In this document: positions 18,774 through 28,287 of the stretch, piece after piece
Position numbering within the stretch: position 1 is the first letter of the stretch
Layout: each line of letters opens with the position of its first letter
Assembly: GCA_041392475.1 (NCBI GenBank)
Contig: JAWKLZ010000003.1
Span: 1,509,501 to 1,573,500, forward strand
Reading direction: 5' to 3'
From: Chitinophagales bacterium
Lineage (GTDB): Bacteria; Bacteroidota; Bacteroidia; Chitinophagales; UBA2359
Length of the DNA: 64,000 nucleotides
Position numbers and translations under genes: made by a program
The notes under the pieces: generated by a model
What the model was told of the DNA's origin: nothing
The model's database searches: none
Seen by the model: the letters and a program-made list of their open reading frames with translations, nothing else

Positions 18774-18821
18774 TGCGTTGAAGTTTTTGATAAAAAAAGG
18801 GTTCTTTGAACATTTCACCAT

Positions 18822-19538
18822 TCACCCAAAATAATCAAACACCACTGACCGGTAACTCCTTCCTATTGGAATCTCTTGTTTGTTGATTTCTATCATATTG
18901 CCCACAATTGCTTCCACTTTGGGTAGCGAAATGATATAGGATTTGTGGATTCGCATGAATTGATGAGGGGGCAAATTGCTTTCCATGTTTTTCATGGTCG
19001 AATGGGTGATAATTCGTTTTCCTGTGGACGTGTAAATACTCACATATTCCTTCAAACCTTCAATATACAGTATGTCTTCAAAGCGGACTTTCAGATTTTT
19101 GTAGTCCGCTTTCACCATCATGTAGTTTTTGATGGGTTCATTTGAAGTAATAGAATTATTTTGAATTGAAATATCTTTGTTTTGCAAAGTAAATAATGTT
19201 TTCGCTTTGTTTACTGCCTTCACAAAACGCTCAAAAGCAATAGGTTTCAATAAGTAATCCAAGACATTGAGTTCGTATCCTTCAATGGCATAGTCAGAAT
19301 AGGCTGTGGTGAAAATCACCATCGGCGGATGAGGCAGGGTTTTGAGAAGTTCAAGGCCTGTTAAATCGGGCATTTGGATGTCCAAAAAAAGCAAATCAAT
19401 GGTTTGGTTGCGAAGGACTTCCAATGCTTGAAGGGCATTGCTGCACTTGTCTATCAATTGAAGGGAAGGAATCTTGGAAATATAACTTTCCAACAATTGA
19501 AGGGCTAAATATTCATCATCTACGATAAGGCACTGCAT
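18822..19538 (-). CDS. LytTR response regulator
   Basis: 238 residues from ATG 19538 (MQCLIVDDEYLALQLLESYI); the longer upstream frame overlaps the kinase gene and is rejected. Receiver domain 1-~120 with acidic pocket DDE at 7-9, phospho-Asp53 (LLFLDIQMPDLTG), Thr/Ser in FTTAYSDYA and Lys in YLLKPI. LytTR DNA-binding domain ~140-238 (VRFEDILYIEGLKEYVSIYT, RIHKSYIISLPKVE). It lies 19 bp downstream of its cognate LytS-type kinase, and convergent to the SSS gene, so it may control that uptake locus. Confidence 0.95.
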   Translation of the reverse strand: MQCLIVDDEYLALQLLESYISKIPSLQLIDKCSNALQALEVLRNQTIDLLFLDIQMPDLTGLELLKTLPHPPMVIFTTAYSDYAIEGYELNVLDYLLKPIAFERFVKAVNKAKTLFTLQNKDISIQNNSITSNEPIKNYMMVKADYKNLKVRFEDILYIEGLKEYVSIYTSTGKRIITHSTMKNMESNLPPHQFMRIHKSYIISLPKVEAIVGNMIEINKQEIPIGRSYRSVVFDYFG

Positions 19539-19557
19539 AGTTTTATGAAAATATGGA

Positions 19558-20601
19558 TTAAAATAAAATTTTGATACAAGCATAAAATTCGTTTTGCTCG
19601 ACTCTTTTCTCTGCAACAAATTCATGCTTATTGGGGTACAATAACTGCAATCGTTTTTCGATGTTCTCCAAACCAATACCGCCTTGTTTGTCCTTCTTTT
19701 TGGGAGCGGTAGGTAGGCTGTTTCTAACCGTCAATTGAAGGGCTATCTTGTTGATTTCAAGCATACTATTGACCCATGCGGCCTCATTGTCGCCAATATC
19801 ACCGTGTTTGAAACTATTTTCCAACAAAGGTACCAACAACATCGGTTCTATTAAAATGCCTTGGGTATTGCCGATTACTTCAAAAGAAATATTCTGCTCA
19901 TTAGGCATTTTAAGGCGTTGTAAATCAATATAGTTTTCGAGATATTGTATTTCTTTTGTAATCATAACTTTAGATTGGTTGCTATCGTAGAGCATATACC
20001 GCATCAATTCTGATAACTTCATGATCATGGGCGTTGCTTTGGCCGATTGCATATAAGAAAGTGTGTAAATATTGTTCAGTGTATTGAACAAAAAATGAGG
20101 GTTGATTTGTGCCTTCAAAAACTTCAATTCTGCCTCCAATTGCTGGTTTTCCAATTGTTGTCGAAGTTGTATATTCTTATAATAAACGCTGGTGAATTTA
20201 AACAGACTACTGATGAGCAATACAACTACAAACGAAATTACTGTTATAGCATAGTGCATATTGGAAAATAAGGCAATGTCTTCGGGCATAGTAGGTACTA
20301 AGCGAACCAAAAAATACCCATCAATATAAGTTCTGATGATGCTCATAGTGAATACCAATGCAGACAAAATGGTAAAGTAAAGCACATATTTCCCTCGAAA
20401 TAAATACTTAGGCAACAGGTAGTAAAAATTGAGATATACCAAACTTGCCATGCAAATAGCAGTGATAATATTCCTCACCAAAAGTGTTTGTATATCTGCA
20501 ATCCCCATGTAAGCGAAGGTCAGCCATACGGTAATGATAATCCATACCAAGATGTTCAATCCAATTAGCGTGTATTTGTTATTCGTCATGTTTATCGACA
20601 T
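19558..20601 (-). CDS. LytS/YehU-type sensor histidine kinase
   Basis: 347 residues. Four membrane segments in the first ~135 residues, then a short coiled linker (LRQQLENQQLEAELKFLK) and the His_kinase domain with phospho-accepting His169 in KAQINPHFLFNTLNNIY. A degenerate ATPase domain follows (LLVPLLENSFKHGDIG, N-box; GGIGLENIEKRLQLLYP, G-box). No large sensory domain is present, so it probably senses through the membrane segments. It is co-transcribed with the LytTR regulator. Confidence 0.94.
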   Translation of the reverse strand: MSINMTNNKYTLIGLNILVWIIITVWLTFAYMGIADIQTLLVRNIITAICMASLVYLNFYYLLPKYLFRGKYVLYFTILSALVFTMSIIRTYIDGYFLVRLVPTMPEDIALFSNMHYAITVISFVVVLLISSLFKFTSVYYKNIQLRQQLENQQLEAELKFLKAQINPHFLFNTLNNIYTLSYMQSAKATPMIMKLSELMRYMLYDSNQSKVMITKEIQYLENYIDLQRLKMPNEQNISFEVIGNTQGILIEPMLLVPLLENSFKHGDIGDNEAAWVNSMLEINKIALQLTVRNSLPTAPKKKDKQGGIGLENIEKRLQLLYPNKHEFVAEKRVEQNEFYACIKILF

Positions 20602-20853
20602 CCATTTTTGTTGTGCAATCTAAAGGTTTTTAAAGAAATGGGCTAATTAATTCAACAACAAACCCATTGGTAGTGACCAACGGTTGCTTTTCTTCAATGT
20701 TCGGACTTTTACTTGATTTTTGCAGTTGGTTGAAGGTATCCTGTTCTTGGTCGAAAAGATTAGCAGGAGCTGCAATTGACCAATATATTTGCTACCGAAC
20801 ACAACAATGAACGTTGTGGACAACATTTTTTTAAACCTTAAACCTTTTTAATT

Positions 20854-21750
20854 ATGCGTAATGTAAAAATCAAGTCATTATTCGTAGCTCTTATTTTGTT
20901 GTTGGGAATCAGCAGCCCTTCTATACAAGCACAACCTAAATTCAACAAAGGTGAGAAAGCCAAAGCCATTGCAGAAAAATTGGCGGAGCGGAAAAATGAC
21001 ATTCAAACCCAAGTTAGTTCCATTGACCCAGCCGAAGTAGAGGCACAAGTTGAAGCCAAATTTGAAGAAATCTTGGCAATGGTCGAAGAAGTGAGTGCCA
21101 ATTTACACGCCAAAGCAGCCGATTATGTGGCCAACAATTGTGCGGATGTAACCCACAGTGAATCCACCAAAACGGTTTTGATTGACTTTGGCTCAACGCC
21201 TTGTGTGGGGTCAGATGGTAGAACAAGAAGTGGTAGTTTGTCAATTCAATACATTGGTAGTGAGCGAGAATCCAATCAACTAATAAATGTCACCTTCGAT
21301 GATTATTTCTCCAATGGATATGGCGTGGATGGCAGTATTCAATACAAGTCTATTGGGCGAGACAGCGAAGGTCATCTCAATTTTGCAGTGACAGTCAACA
21401 GCGGCACGATTACCCAACCTGATGGCAAAACGGCTACCTTTGTAGCCCAACTTACAAAGGCTTGGGTGAATGGTGAGAATACCGAAAACCCGCTGGATGA
21501 TGTATTTGAAACGACTGGTACTACTTCTGGGAAACTTTTTGATGGCACTACTTTTCAGACAACTACTACTATACCTTTGCGCTACAAATTGGCTTGTTTG
21601 AGTACGGGTTCAGTGTATGCGGTCAGCGGAATTCGTACAATGACTACGGGAGGTGGTGATACTTATATTGTCAATTATGGTGCTGGAATGTGCGATAAGA
21701 AAGTGACCGTGACGGTGAATGGCGTACCGCAGACGGTTACTTTACCTTAA
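20854..21750 (+). CDS. Secreted hypothetical protein
   Basis: 298 residues with a signal peptide (cut near SIQAQ, residue ~26). A short charged helical region follows (AEKLAERKNDIQTQ, VEAQVEAKFEEILAMVEE, ~35-75). The remainder (~85-298) is rich in Thr/Gly and beta-type (VLIDFGSTPCVGSDGRTRSG, GTITQPDGKTATFVAQLTKA). Cys residues are well spaced and may form disulfides. I do not recognise the function; it is probably periplasmic or surface located. It is transcribed alone and ends in a strong terminator. Confidence 0.75.
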   Translation: MRNVKIKSLFVALILLLGISSPSIQAQPKFNKGEKAKAIAEKLAERKNDIQTQVSSIDPAEVEAQVEAKFEEILAMVEEVSANLHAKAADYVANNCADVTHSESTKTVLIDFGSTPCVGSDGRTRSGSLSIQYIGSERESNQLINVTFDDYFSNGYGVDGSIQYKSIGRDSEGHLNFAVTVNSGTITQPDGKTATFVAQLTKAWVNGENTENPLDDVFETTGTTSGKLFDGTTFQTTTTIPLRYKLACLSTGSVYAVSGIRTMTTGGGDTYIVNYGAGMCDKKVTVTVNGVPQTVTLP

Positions 21751-21768
21751 TTCTTTTAGAAAGCTAAT

Positions 21769-21813
21769 ACAATGCCCCTTTTTTCTGGATGAAGAAAAGG
21801 GGCATTGTTGTTT
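21769..21813 (+). terminator. Rho-independent terminator
   Basis: A 14-bp perfect stem (21769-21782 with 21795-21808) and a T-rich tail, 19 bp after the secreted-protein stop. It also faces the convergent dehydrogenase gene. Confidence 0.88.
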
Positions 21814-21831
21814 TTGGGAAATATTTTCTGT

Positions 21832-22836
21832 TTAATCCACCTCCAAAACAATCCGATACCTCGGTTTGCCATTCCTCAGTTTTTCCATTGCTTCATTCAC
21901 CTCCGACATCTTAAATGCCTCCACAATAGGTTCTACTTTGTGACGAGCCGCAAATTCCACCATCTGGCGAATTGCAGTTGGGCTGCCCGTTGGAGAAGCA
22001 GAAATAGAGCGTTGTTTGGGCATGAGATTGCCTGCACGCACATTGACTGAACCCGCAACACCCACAATGTGAAAAACACCTTTTGCCTTCAAAGTTTTGA
22101 GGTAAGCATTCCAATCCAAATCCGCACTGACCGTATCCAACACCATGTCAAAACGTCCCTGCAATTTCTTCAACGCATCCGCATCGTGTGTACTCACAAA
22201 ATGATGCGCGCCCAAACTTCGGGCTTCTTCCTCCTTGTCTGGACTCGTTGAAAAAGCCGTCACTTCACAACCCCAAGCCTTCAAAAACGCCAAAGCCAAA
22301 TGCCCCAAACCTCCAATGCCAATCACTCCAACACTGTGTAAAGGGCTGATGTTGTGCTGCAAAAGGGGATTGAATACAGTGATGCCGCCACAAAAAAGCG
22401 GTCCCGCTTTGCTTTCGTCCATACCTTCAGGCAAAGGAAATACCCAAGAAGATTGTGCTTTCACCTTGTCGCCAAAACCGCCATAACGCCCAATAATCGT
22501 TGGTTTTACATAGTTGCACAAATTGTGGTTGCCGCTCATACATTCATCACAGGTCAAACAGGAGGCAACATTCCAACCTACTCCCACACTTTGCCCTACT
22601 TTTAAATGACGAACAGATGAACCCATTTCGATGATTTTACCCACTATTTCATGACCAGGTACAAAAGGGTAGGAGGTGAAACGCCAATCGTTGTCGAGCA
22701 TACTCAAATCACTGTGACACAAGCCACAATACTTCACTTCAATGGCGACTTCATCGTGCTTCAATTCGGTCAATTCGTATTCAAAAGGCTTCAATTCACC
22801 TTTGGCTTCGTGCGCTGCATAGGCTTGTACTTTCAT
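21832..22836 (-). CDS. Zinc-dependent NAD(P) alcohol dehydrogenase (CAD/YahK type)
   Basis: 334 residues, medium-chain dehydrogenase. Catalytic zinc ligands are seen in CGLCHSD (Cys37), GHE (His62, Glu63) and GPLFCGG. The structural zinc site is the four Cys of CLTCDECMSGNHNLC (93, 96, 99, 107). The Rossmann motif GIGGLGHLALAFLKAWG binds the cofactor. It should interconvert primary alcohols and aldehydes, probably with NADPH as in the YahK/Adh6 group. It is transcribed alone, divergent from the large secreted protein gene. Confidence 0.93.
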   Translation of the reverse strand: MKVQAYAAHEAKGELKPFEYELTELKHDEVAIEVKYCGLCHSDLSMLDNDWRFTSYPFVPGHEIVGKIIEMGSSVRHLKVGQSVGVGWNVASCLTCDECMSGNHNLCNYVKPTIIGRYGGFGDKVKAQSSWVFPLPEGMDESKAGPLFCGGITVFNPLLQHNISPLHSVGVIGIGGLGHLALAFLKAWGCEVTAFSTSPDKEEEARSLGAHHFVSTHDADALKKLQGRFDMVLDTVSADLDWNAYLKTLKAKGVFHIVGVAGSVNVRAGNLMPKQRSISASPTGSPTAIRQMVEFAARHKVEPIVEAFKMSEVNEAMEKLRNGKPRYRIVLEVD

Positions 22837-22999
22837 GTATGTTTGCTTGTTTTGTTTGGTAAAGGAATCCTACAAAAGTAAAAGAAACTTTGGTAAAAAT
22901 GCCATGTTCCTGTTTTTCTGTTTTTGCCGATTTACCTTTTTCGAGTTTTCCGTTTATCTTACAGAGAGCTATTTCTCTATTCTTCAAAATGCAATTGCT

Positions 23000-25900
23000 A
23001 TGAAAACTTTTACACAAACTATTTTTTCTATTTTGTTCGGTGCTTTTTTGTTTTTGATTGTGAATCAAAATGTTAGAGGGCAGTGGGAATTGTTGTTGGG
23101 AGAGGAAGGGAAGGATTGGCTATACCAAGACATGAAAGTTACAGAAGATGGTGGTTTGCTATTGATTACCAAAGTAGATAATGATTTCAGATTATTGAAG
23201 ATAAATATTTTGGGAAAATTAATTTGGAATCGTTCTTTCCACGAATTGAATTTGCCCGATGATGAATTTATCAATCCCAATATTCAATTGCTTCAAAATG
23301 GCGAACATTTATTGTTTTACAGCACGGATAGTTTAGAAACCAACAAACGTTTGGCAAGAATGGGGGCTTATGGAGAACCAATATGGGTAAATGATGCGGA
23401 TTTTTATGGAGAGATAATTGAGCTAAAATCAGGTAATTATTTGCAAGTCACATCCGTAGAAATTGAAGATATTTCGGTAGAAGATGAAAGAGATATAGTC
23501 GCAACAGCCTTCAGTCGAGAAGATGGAAGTGTTTTGTGGAAAGAGGTGTATGCAACAGAGGTGGACGAACAAATTTGGAAACGAAAATGGACTTCGGATG
23601 GGAATTATATGATTGCAGGGAAAAGCGACCGCCACCATATTTTTACCATGTTATTTTCCGATGAAGGTGAACATATTGGAGGATATACTTATGATTTTGA
23701 AGGAGAAAATTTAGATATACCCGAAAATGGGGATGAGCATTTCTTATTCGATATAGAAATAACAAGTGATGAAGGTTTGATTACATTGAGGACTTTTAAA
23801 ATCCCTAATGAATTCTTTTACTACCCTTATTTGACATTAGAAAAATTTGATAAATTCGGTAATGTTGAATGGAGTAAAACCTATGGAGATGATATCGAAG
23901 ACAATTACAATGCTTGGGAATCGTCTGGTTTTCGTGTGAGGCAAGATAAGCAAGGGGATTATGTGCTATATGGAGATTTTATTACTGACCTTGAAATACT
24001 TCCAAATGTAGGCAGGGTTTCATCTGAAGGTTATTTTTTGTGGGAAAGTGCGTATTATGATTTAATTTATAACGATTGGGTTTATCATTCAAAATCGACA
24101 TACTTAGAACCTTTGAAAAGTGGTAATTATCTTTTGTTTGGATTTGGCGAAAACTATGTAAACCATCCATCTACTGTTAGTAAAATTCCTTTTGCTGCTA
24201 AAATAGATGATTCTGGAAAACTAAAATGGGGAGAGTTTTATGATTTGGGAAAAGGCGAAGACCTATTTTTTGAGCCTAAAACTACTCTGTGCTACGATTC
24301 TCAAATTTGTTACACTGCTTCAAGTGTAATAGATTTACATCCCCAAAAAGAGTTTTTGTATATTTTTAGCATCAATGAAAATGGGCTTAGGTATGAAAAT
24401 TTAGTAAGTGGAGAAATATTTTTAGACTCCAATGAGAATTGTGAAAAAGAAGAAACAGACAAGGGGTTGTATGCAGGTATCGTGGTGACTATTGATTCGC
24501 CAGAATTTACTCGATACGCTTACACCGACCTCAATGGCAATTTTTCCGCAGAAATCCCCATCGGCGATTACACCATTTCCTACACCCTCGACAACGATTT
24601 GGTCGAACTCGGCTGCGGACAAAATGAATACACCGTCAATTTCACCGAAAACTACGACACCCTCACCAACCTCAATTTCGCCCTGCGCCCCGTTGTAGAA
24701 TGTCCCAAACTTGAAGTCGAAATCGGCACACCGCTTTTGCGTCGATGCTTCAAAAACACCTACAAAGTTTCGTACTGCAACAAAGGCACATTGGCTGCTG
24801 AAGATGCCAAAATCAGTTTAGAATTTCCCGATGCGATGGTTCCGTTGCAGAGCAGTATTCCCGCATTGCAGGAAGGACAGCAGTGGACATTTGACTTGGG
24901 AAGAGTCGATATTGGCGAATGTGGCTTTTTTATGGTTACGGATTCCATTTCATGCGAAGCCGAATTGGGCAGCACTTTGTGTTTGAAGTCACGCATTTTG
25001 CCCAACGACCCTTGCGAAGCACTAAGTCCGCTTTGGGATGGCAGCAATGTGGAAGTGAGTGGCGATTGTGTAGGTGAAAATGTGCGGTTTACGATGGAGA
25101 ACATTGGCAGTGGACAAATGAATGAAGAACGGCAATATGTGGTGTATGAAAACAATGTGTTGACCGAAACGGGCAAAATCCAGTTGAAAAACGGTGAAAG
25201 GCGGCAATTGTATTTGAACCCCAATGGGCGCAGTCTGCAATTGAAGGTCGAACAAAGTCCCTATTTTCCGAACTCCAATGACGAACCACAGGCTTTTGTG
25301 GAGGCTTGCGGAACGGGGAATTTTTCGTATGGCTATATCAACAGCGTAGAACAAAACGACCGACCACCAAGCATTGATATTGACTGCCAAACGATTATTG
25401 GCTCTTTTGACCCCAACGACATTCAAGTATCGCCTACGGGAGTGACTGAAAAACACTTCATTGAAGAAAGCACGAAACTGACCTACAAAATTCGCTTTCA
25501 AAACACAGGCAACGACACGGCTTTTCGGGTGATGGTGGTGGACACTTTGCCGAGAGAATTGGAAGGCGCAACTTTGAACCTCGGCAGCAGCAGCCACGAT
25601 TATACCTTTGACATTCTGTTCGGCAATTTATTGGTCTGGACATTCAACGATATTTTGCTGCCCGACAGTACAACCAATGAAGCTGAAAGTCATGGTTTTG
25701 TGCAATTTAGCATTTCGCCCAAAGCGGGTTTGGAGATGGGAACGAAGATTGAAAACAAGGCGGATATTTACTTCGACTTCAATGCGCCTGTGGCTACGAA
25801 TCAGGTGTTCAATACGGTGACGGATGATTTGGAGGTGGATTTTGGTACTCCTTTGAGTTTGAAGGTTACTTTTATTGACTTTGAAGCAGAAGCTTTGGAA

Positions 25901-26398
25901 AACAACAGCGTGGAAATTAAATGGATATACATCAACTCAGAAAACATCAGTCATTTTGAAGTAGAACGCAGCTCCAATCCCTACATTTTTGAAACCGTAC
26001 ACAAAGTCGAAACACAAAAAGGAGACGAAGAAGCTCATATTTACCAAATTGAAGATGAATACACTGGCACAGAAAACGTGTTGTATTATCGAATCAAGGC
26101 AGTAGAGGTGACAGGCAATTACGAGCGCACTTACATCAAAATGGTTTTGTTGGACAGCAAACCCGCAAAATACCAAGTTTGGAGTTCCAATAGAAAACAG
26201 ATTTTGATAGAATGGCTGGGAGAAAAGGAAGAAAATTATACGATTCAAGTCTTCAACACTGTTGGGCAACACTTATTCGATTTTGAAGTAGATTGGTTCC
26301 GTACTATCTTTCCTCATTTAGAATCGAATGTCTATATCTTTCGGATAGTGGATGGAGAGAGAAGGGATATTGAAAGTCAGAAGGTGTTTGTGCGGTAA
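23000..26398 (+). CDS. Large secreted T9SS protein with SdrD-B-like and DUF7619-type repeat domains
   Basis: 1132 residues from ATG 23000 (MKTFTQTIFSILFGAFLFLI, signal peptide); the 55-residue upstream frame runs into the divergent promoter and is rejected. Residues ~30-460 carry repeated beta-propeller-like units (LLITKVDNDFRLLKIN, GNYMIAGKSDRHHIF). Residues ~475-550 resemble an SdrD-B carrier domain (GEIFLDSNENCEKEETDKG, YTDLNGNFSAEIPIGDYTIS). Around 790-950 is a DUF11/DUF7619-like domain (IIGSFDPNDIQVSPTG, YKIRFQNTGNDTAFRV). The end (~1055-1132) fits a type A T9SS sorting domain. The protein is probably displayed on the cell surface. Base composition becomes visibly more GC-rich from ~24.5 kb. 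Confidence 0.85.
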   Translation: MKTFTQTIFSILFGAFLFLIVNQNVRGQWELLLGEEGKDWLYQDMKVTEDGGLLLITKVDNDFRLLKINILGKLIWNRSFHELNLPDDEFINPNIQLLQNGEHLLFYSTDSLETNKRLARMGAYGEPIWVNDADFYGEIIELKSGNYLQVTSVEIEDISVEDERDIVATAFSREDGSVLWKEVYATEVDEQIWKRKWTSDGNYMIAGKSDRHHIFTMLFSDEGEHIGGYTYDFEGENLDIPENGDEHFLFDIEITSDEGLITLRTFKIPNEFFYYPYLTLEKFDKFGNVEWSKTYGDDIEDNYNAWESSGFRVRQDKQGDYVLYGDFITDLEILPNVGRVSSEGYFLWESAYYDLIYNDWVYHSKSTYLEPLKSGNYLLFGFGENYVNHPSTVSKIPFAAKIDDSGKLKWGEFYDLGKGEDLFFEPKTTLCYDSQICYTASSVIDLHPQKEFLYIFSINENGLRYENLVSGEIFLDSNENCEKEETDKGLYAGIVVTIDSPEFTRYAYTDLNGNFSAEIPIGDYTISYTLDNDLVELGCGQNEYTVNFTENYDTLTNLNFALRPVVECPKLEVEIGTPLLRRCFKNTYKVSYCNKGTLAAEDAKISLEFPDAMVPLQSSIPALQEGQQWTFDLGRVDIGECGFFMVTDSISCEAELGSTLCLKSRILPNDPCEALSPLWDGSNVEVSGDCVGENVRFTMENIGSGQMNEERQYVVYENNVLTETGKIQLKNGERRQLYLNPNGRSLQLKVEQSPYFPNSNDEPQAFVEACGTGNFSYGYINSVEQNDRPPSIDIDCQTIIGSFDPNDIQVSPTGVTEKHFIEESTKLTYKIRFQNTGNDTAFRVMVVDTLPRELEGATLNLGSSSHDYTFDILFGNLLVWTFNDILLPDSTTNEAESHGFVQFSISPKAGLEMGTKIENKADIYFDFNAPVATNQVFNTVTDDLEVDFGTPLSLKVTFIDFEAEALENNSVEIKWIYINSENISHFEVERSSNPYIFETVHKVETQKGDEEAHIYQIEDEYTGTENVLYYRIKAVEVTGNYERTYIKMVLLDSKPAKYQVWSSNRKQILIEWLGEKEENYTIQVFNTVGQHLFDFEVDWFRTIFPHLESNVYIFRIVDGERRDIESQKVFVR

Positions 26399-26468
26399 TT
26401 CTTCAAAATGCTGAAAGCAAATAATTATAGAAGGTAGTCGAAAAATCCTAATTCCCCCATCTTTTTCG

Positions 26469-26476
26469 TACCTTTG
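26469..26476 (+). promoter_or_regulatory. Putative -7 element for the DUF6089-uppS-bamA cluster
   Basis: TACCTTTG matches the Bacteroidota consensus TAnnTTTG, 65 bp before the DUF6089 start. The -33 region is weak. Confidence 0.45.
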
Positions 26477-26541
26477 TGCCCGCTTATTTGCAACATTTGA
26501 GCATGGCACTCGTTAGTAGGAGTGAACCATAAATTAGCAAT

Positions 26542-27387
26542 ATGTTTATTAAAAAAATGAAATGGATAGGAGTATTGATGGTGACACTTTTGCTGTCATG
26601 CCCTTCTTTTGCACAGTATTCGGGTGCTCAACACTCCGAAATAGGACTTTGGTTGGGTACAGGAACGTATTTTGGCGATTTGAATCGCGACTTTAGTTTC
26701 AAAAAAACAAAGCCTGCTATTGGCGTATTGTATCGTTTTCACTACAATGAGTATGTCTCATTGAAGGCAGGACTGGGCATGACTTGGTTGGCTCATGCCG
26801 ATTCTCTTTCTGACAATCCTTTCCAAAAGGCAAGAAATCTCAGCTTCAAAACCTCCATCATTGAAGGTTCTGGACAAATTGATTTGCACTTCAAACGGTT
26901 CAGACCTGGCGATGAAAGACATGCTTTTACGCCCTATTTGACCATTGGTTTATCAGCATTCTACTTCAATCCAAAAGCAGAATTTCAGGGCGAAACCTAC
27001 AATTTGCAGGCATTGGGAACTGAAGGACAGCAAAACAGCGATTTTTCGGGCAGAAAACCCTATAGAAAAGTGCAAATGGCCATTCCGATAGGTGTGGGCA
27101 TCAAACAGTGGATGAACGGCAATTGGACTTTCTTTTTTGAAGTGAGTTATCGAAATGCTTTGACTGATTATATAGACGATGTAAGTACGACTTATGTTGA
27201 TCCTTTTTTGCTGGGAGATGGCACGATTGCAGCAGCCTTGGCAGACCGTTCGCTAGAAGTGGGCAGTGTGCGAATTGGAGAAGAAGGAAGACAGCGGGGA
27301 GATAGTGTCGGCAATGATGGTTATTTGATGGTCAATGCGGGACTGACTTTTGTTATTTTTAATCGAAAATGTATCACACCGAGGTAG
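26542..27387 (+). CDS. DUF6089-type outer-membrane beta-barrel protein
   Basis: 281 residues, signal peptide ending near SFAQ (residue ~28), then alternating beta strands with GTYFGDLNRDF and YRFHYNEYVSLKAGLGMTWL. The position directly before uppS and bamA is the standard place of the DUF6089 family in Bacteroidota, which supports the assignment. It should be a small outer-membrane barrel; its function is unknown. Confidence 0.82.
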   Translation: MFIKKMKWIGVLMVTLLLSCPSFAQYSGAQHSEIGLWLGTGTYFGDLNRDFSFKKTKPAIGVLYRFHYNEYVSLKAGLGMTWLAHADSLSDNPFQKARNLSFKTSIIEGSGQIDLHFKRFRPGDERHAFTPYLTIGLSAFYFNPKAEFQGETYNLQALGTEGQQNSDFSGRKPYRKVQMAIPIGVGIKQWMNGNWTFFFEVSYRNALTDYIDDVSTTYVDPFLLGDGTIAAALADRSLEVGSVRIGEEGRQRGDSVGNDGYLMVNAGLTFVIFNRKCITPR

Positions 27388-27394
27388 AAAGAAG

Positions 27395-27451
27395 ATGGTA
27401 GGATTGGAAAAGGGCCATAAAATCTATTGATACCTTTGACAATCCTACCAT
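27395..27451 (+). terminator. Long-stem hairpin between the DUF6089 gene and uppS
   Basis: A 12-bp perfect outer stem (27395-27406 with 27440-27451) encloses a 33-nt partly pairing loop; short T-rich tail. It may attenuate rather than fully stop transcription into uppS. Confidence 0.55.
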
Positions 27452-27482
27452 TTCAATTATACGATTATTTCAATTTACTCCA

Positions 27483-28223
27483 ATGACTTCTTTCAAAGAC
27501 AAAATAGACATGGATAGATTGCCCAAACACATTGCCGTAATCATGGACGGCAATGGACGGTGGGCAAAAGAGCGATTTGGTCGAAACCGAGTGTTTGGTC
27601 ATGCGAAAGGGGTCAAAGCGGTGAGAGAAACAACCGAAGCCTGTGCGGAGTTGGGAATACCTTATCTCACTTTGTATGCATTTTCGACTGAAAACTGGGG
27701 GCGACCTGTTGAAGAAGTCGGTGCGCTGATGGATTTGCTGATTAAAACCATTCAGGTTGAAACAAAGCAACTTTACGAGAACAATATCCGTCTTAATGCC
27801 ATAGGCAATATCTCATCTTTGCCCAAAAGATGCTACGATGGATTGATGGAAGCAATGGAGGTTACAAAAGACAATGCACACATGACTCTGACTTTGGCAT
27901 TGAGTTACAGCGCAAGGTGGGAAATCACAGAAGCTACTAAGCGTATTGCACAAGATGTGAAAGCAGGTAAATTGGACATTGAAGCGATTGACGAACCATT
28001 GATTAGCAGCTATCTAAGCACTTGGAATATTCCTGATCCTGATTTGTTGATTCGCACAAGTGGCGAACAACGCATTAGCAATTATTTACTTTGGCAAGTC
28101 GCTTATACCGAATTGTATTTCACGTCAAAATATTGGCCTGAATTTGACAAAGAAGAATTTTACAAAGCCATTTACGATTTTCAGCAACGGGAAAGACGCT
28201 ATGGCAAGGTTTCACAAGGATGA
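27483..28223 (+). CDS. uppS: Isoprenyl transferase (undecaprenyl diphosphate synthase)
   Basis: 246 residues, full length. It condenses isopentenyl diphosphates onto farnesyl diphosphate to make the C55 carrier lipid for peptidoglycan and O-antigen. HIAVIMDGNGRWAK holds catalytic Asp22 and substrate-binding residues; LTLYAFSTENWGRP and DLLIRTSGEQRISNYLLWQVAYTELYF are the other conserved blocks. The upstream hairpin and downstream bamA place it in the envelope-biogenesis cluster. Confidence 0.96.
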   Translation: MTSFKDKIDMDRLPKHIAVIMDGNGRWAKERFGRNRVFGHAKGVKAVRETTEACAELGIPYLTLYAFSTENWGRPVEEVGALMDLLIKTIQVETKQLYENNIRLNAIGNISSLPKRCYDGLMEAMEVTKDNAHMTLTLALSYSARWEITEATKRIAQDVKAGKLDIEAIDEPLISSYLSTWNIPDPDLLIRTSGEQRISNYLLWQVAYTELYFTSKYWPEFDKEEFYKAIYDFQQRERRYGKVSQG

Positions 28224-28287
28224 ATGATTGAGTGAATGAATTTTGAATATTCAGTTCCATTCAAAATTCAAAATTCAAAATTGAAAT

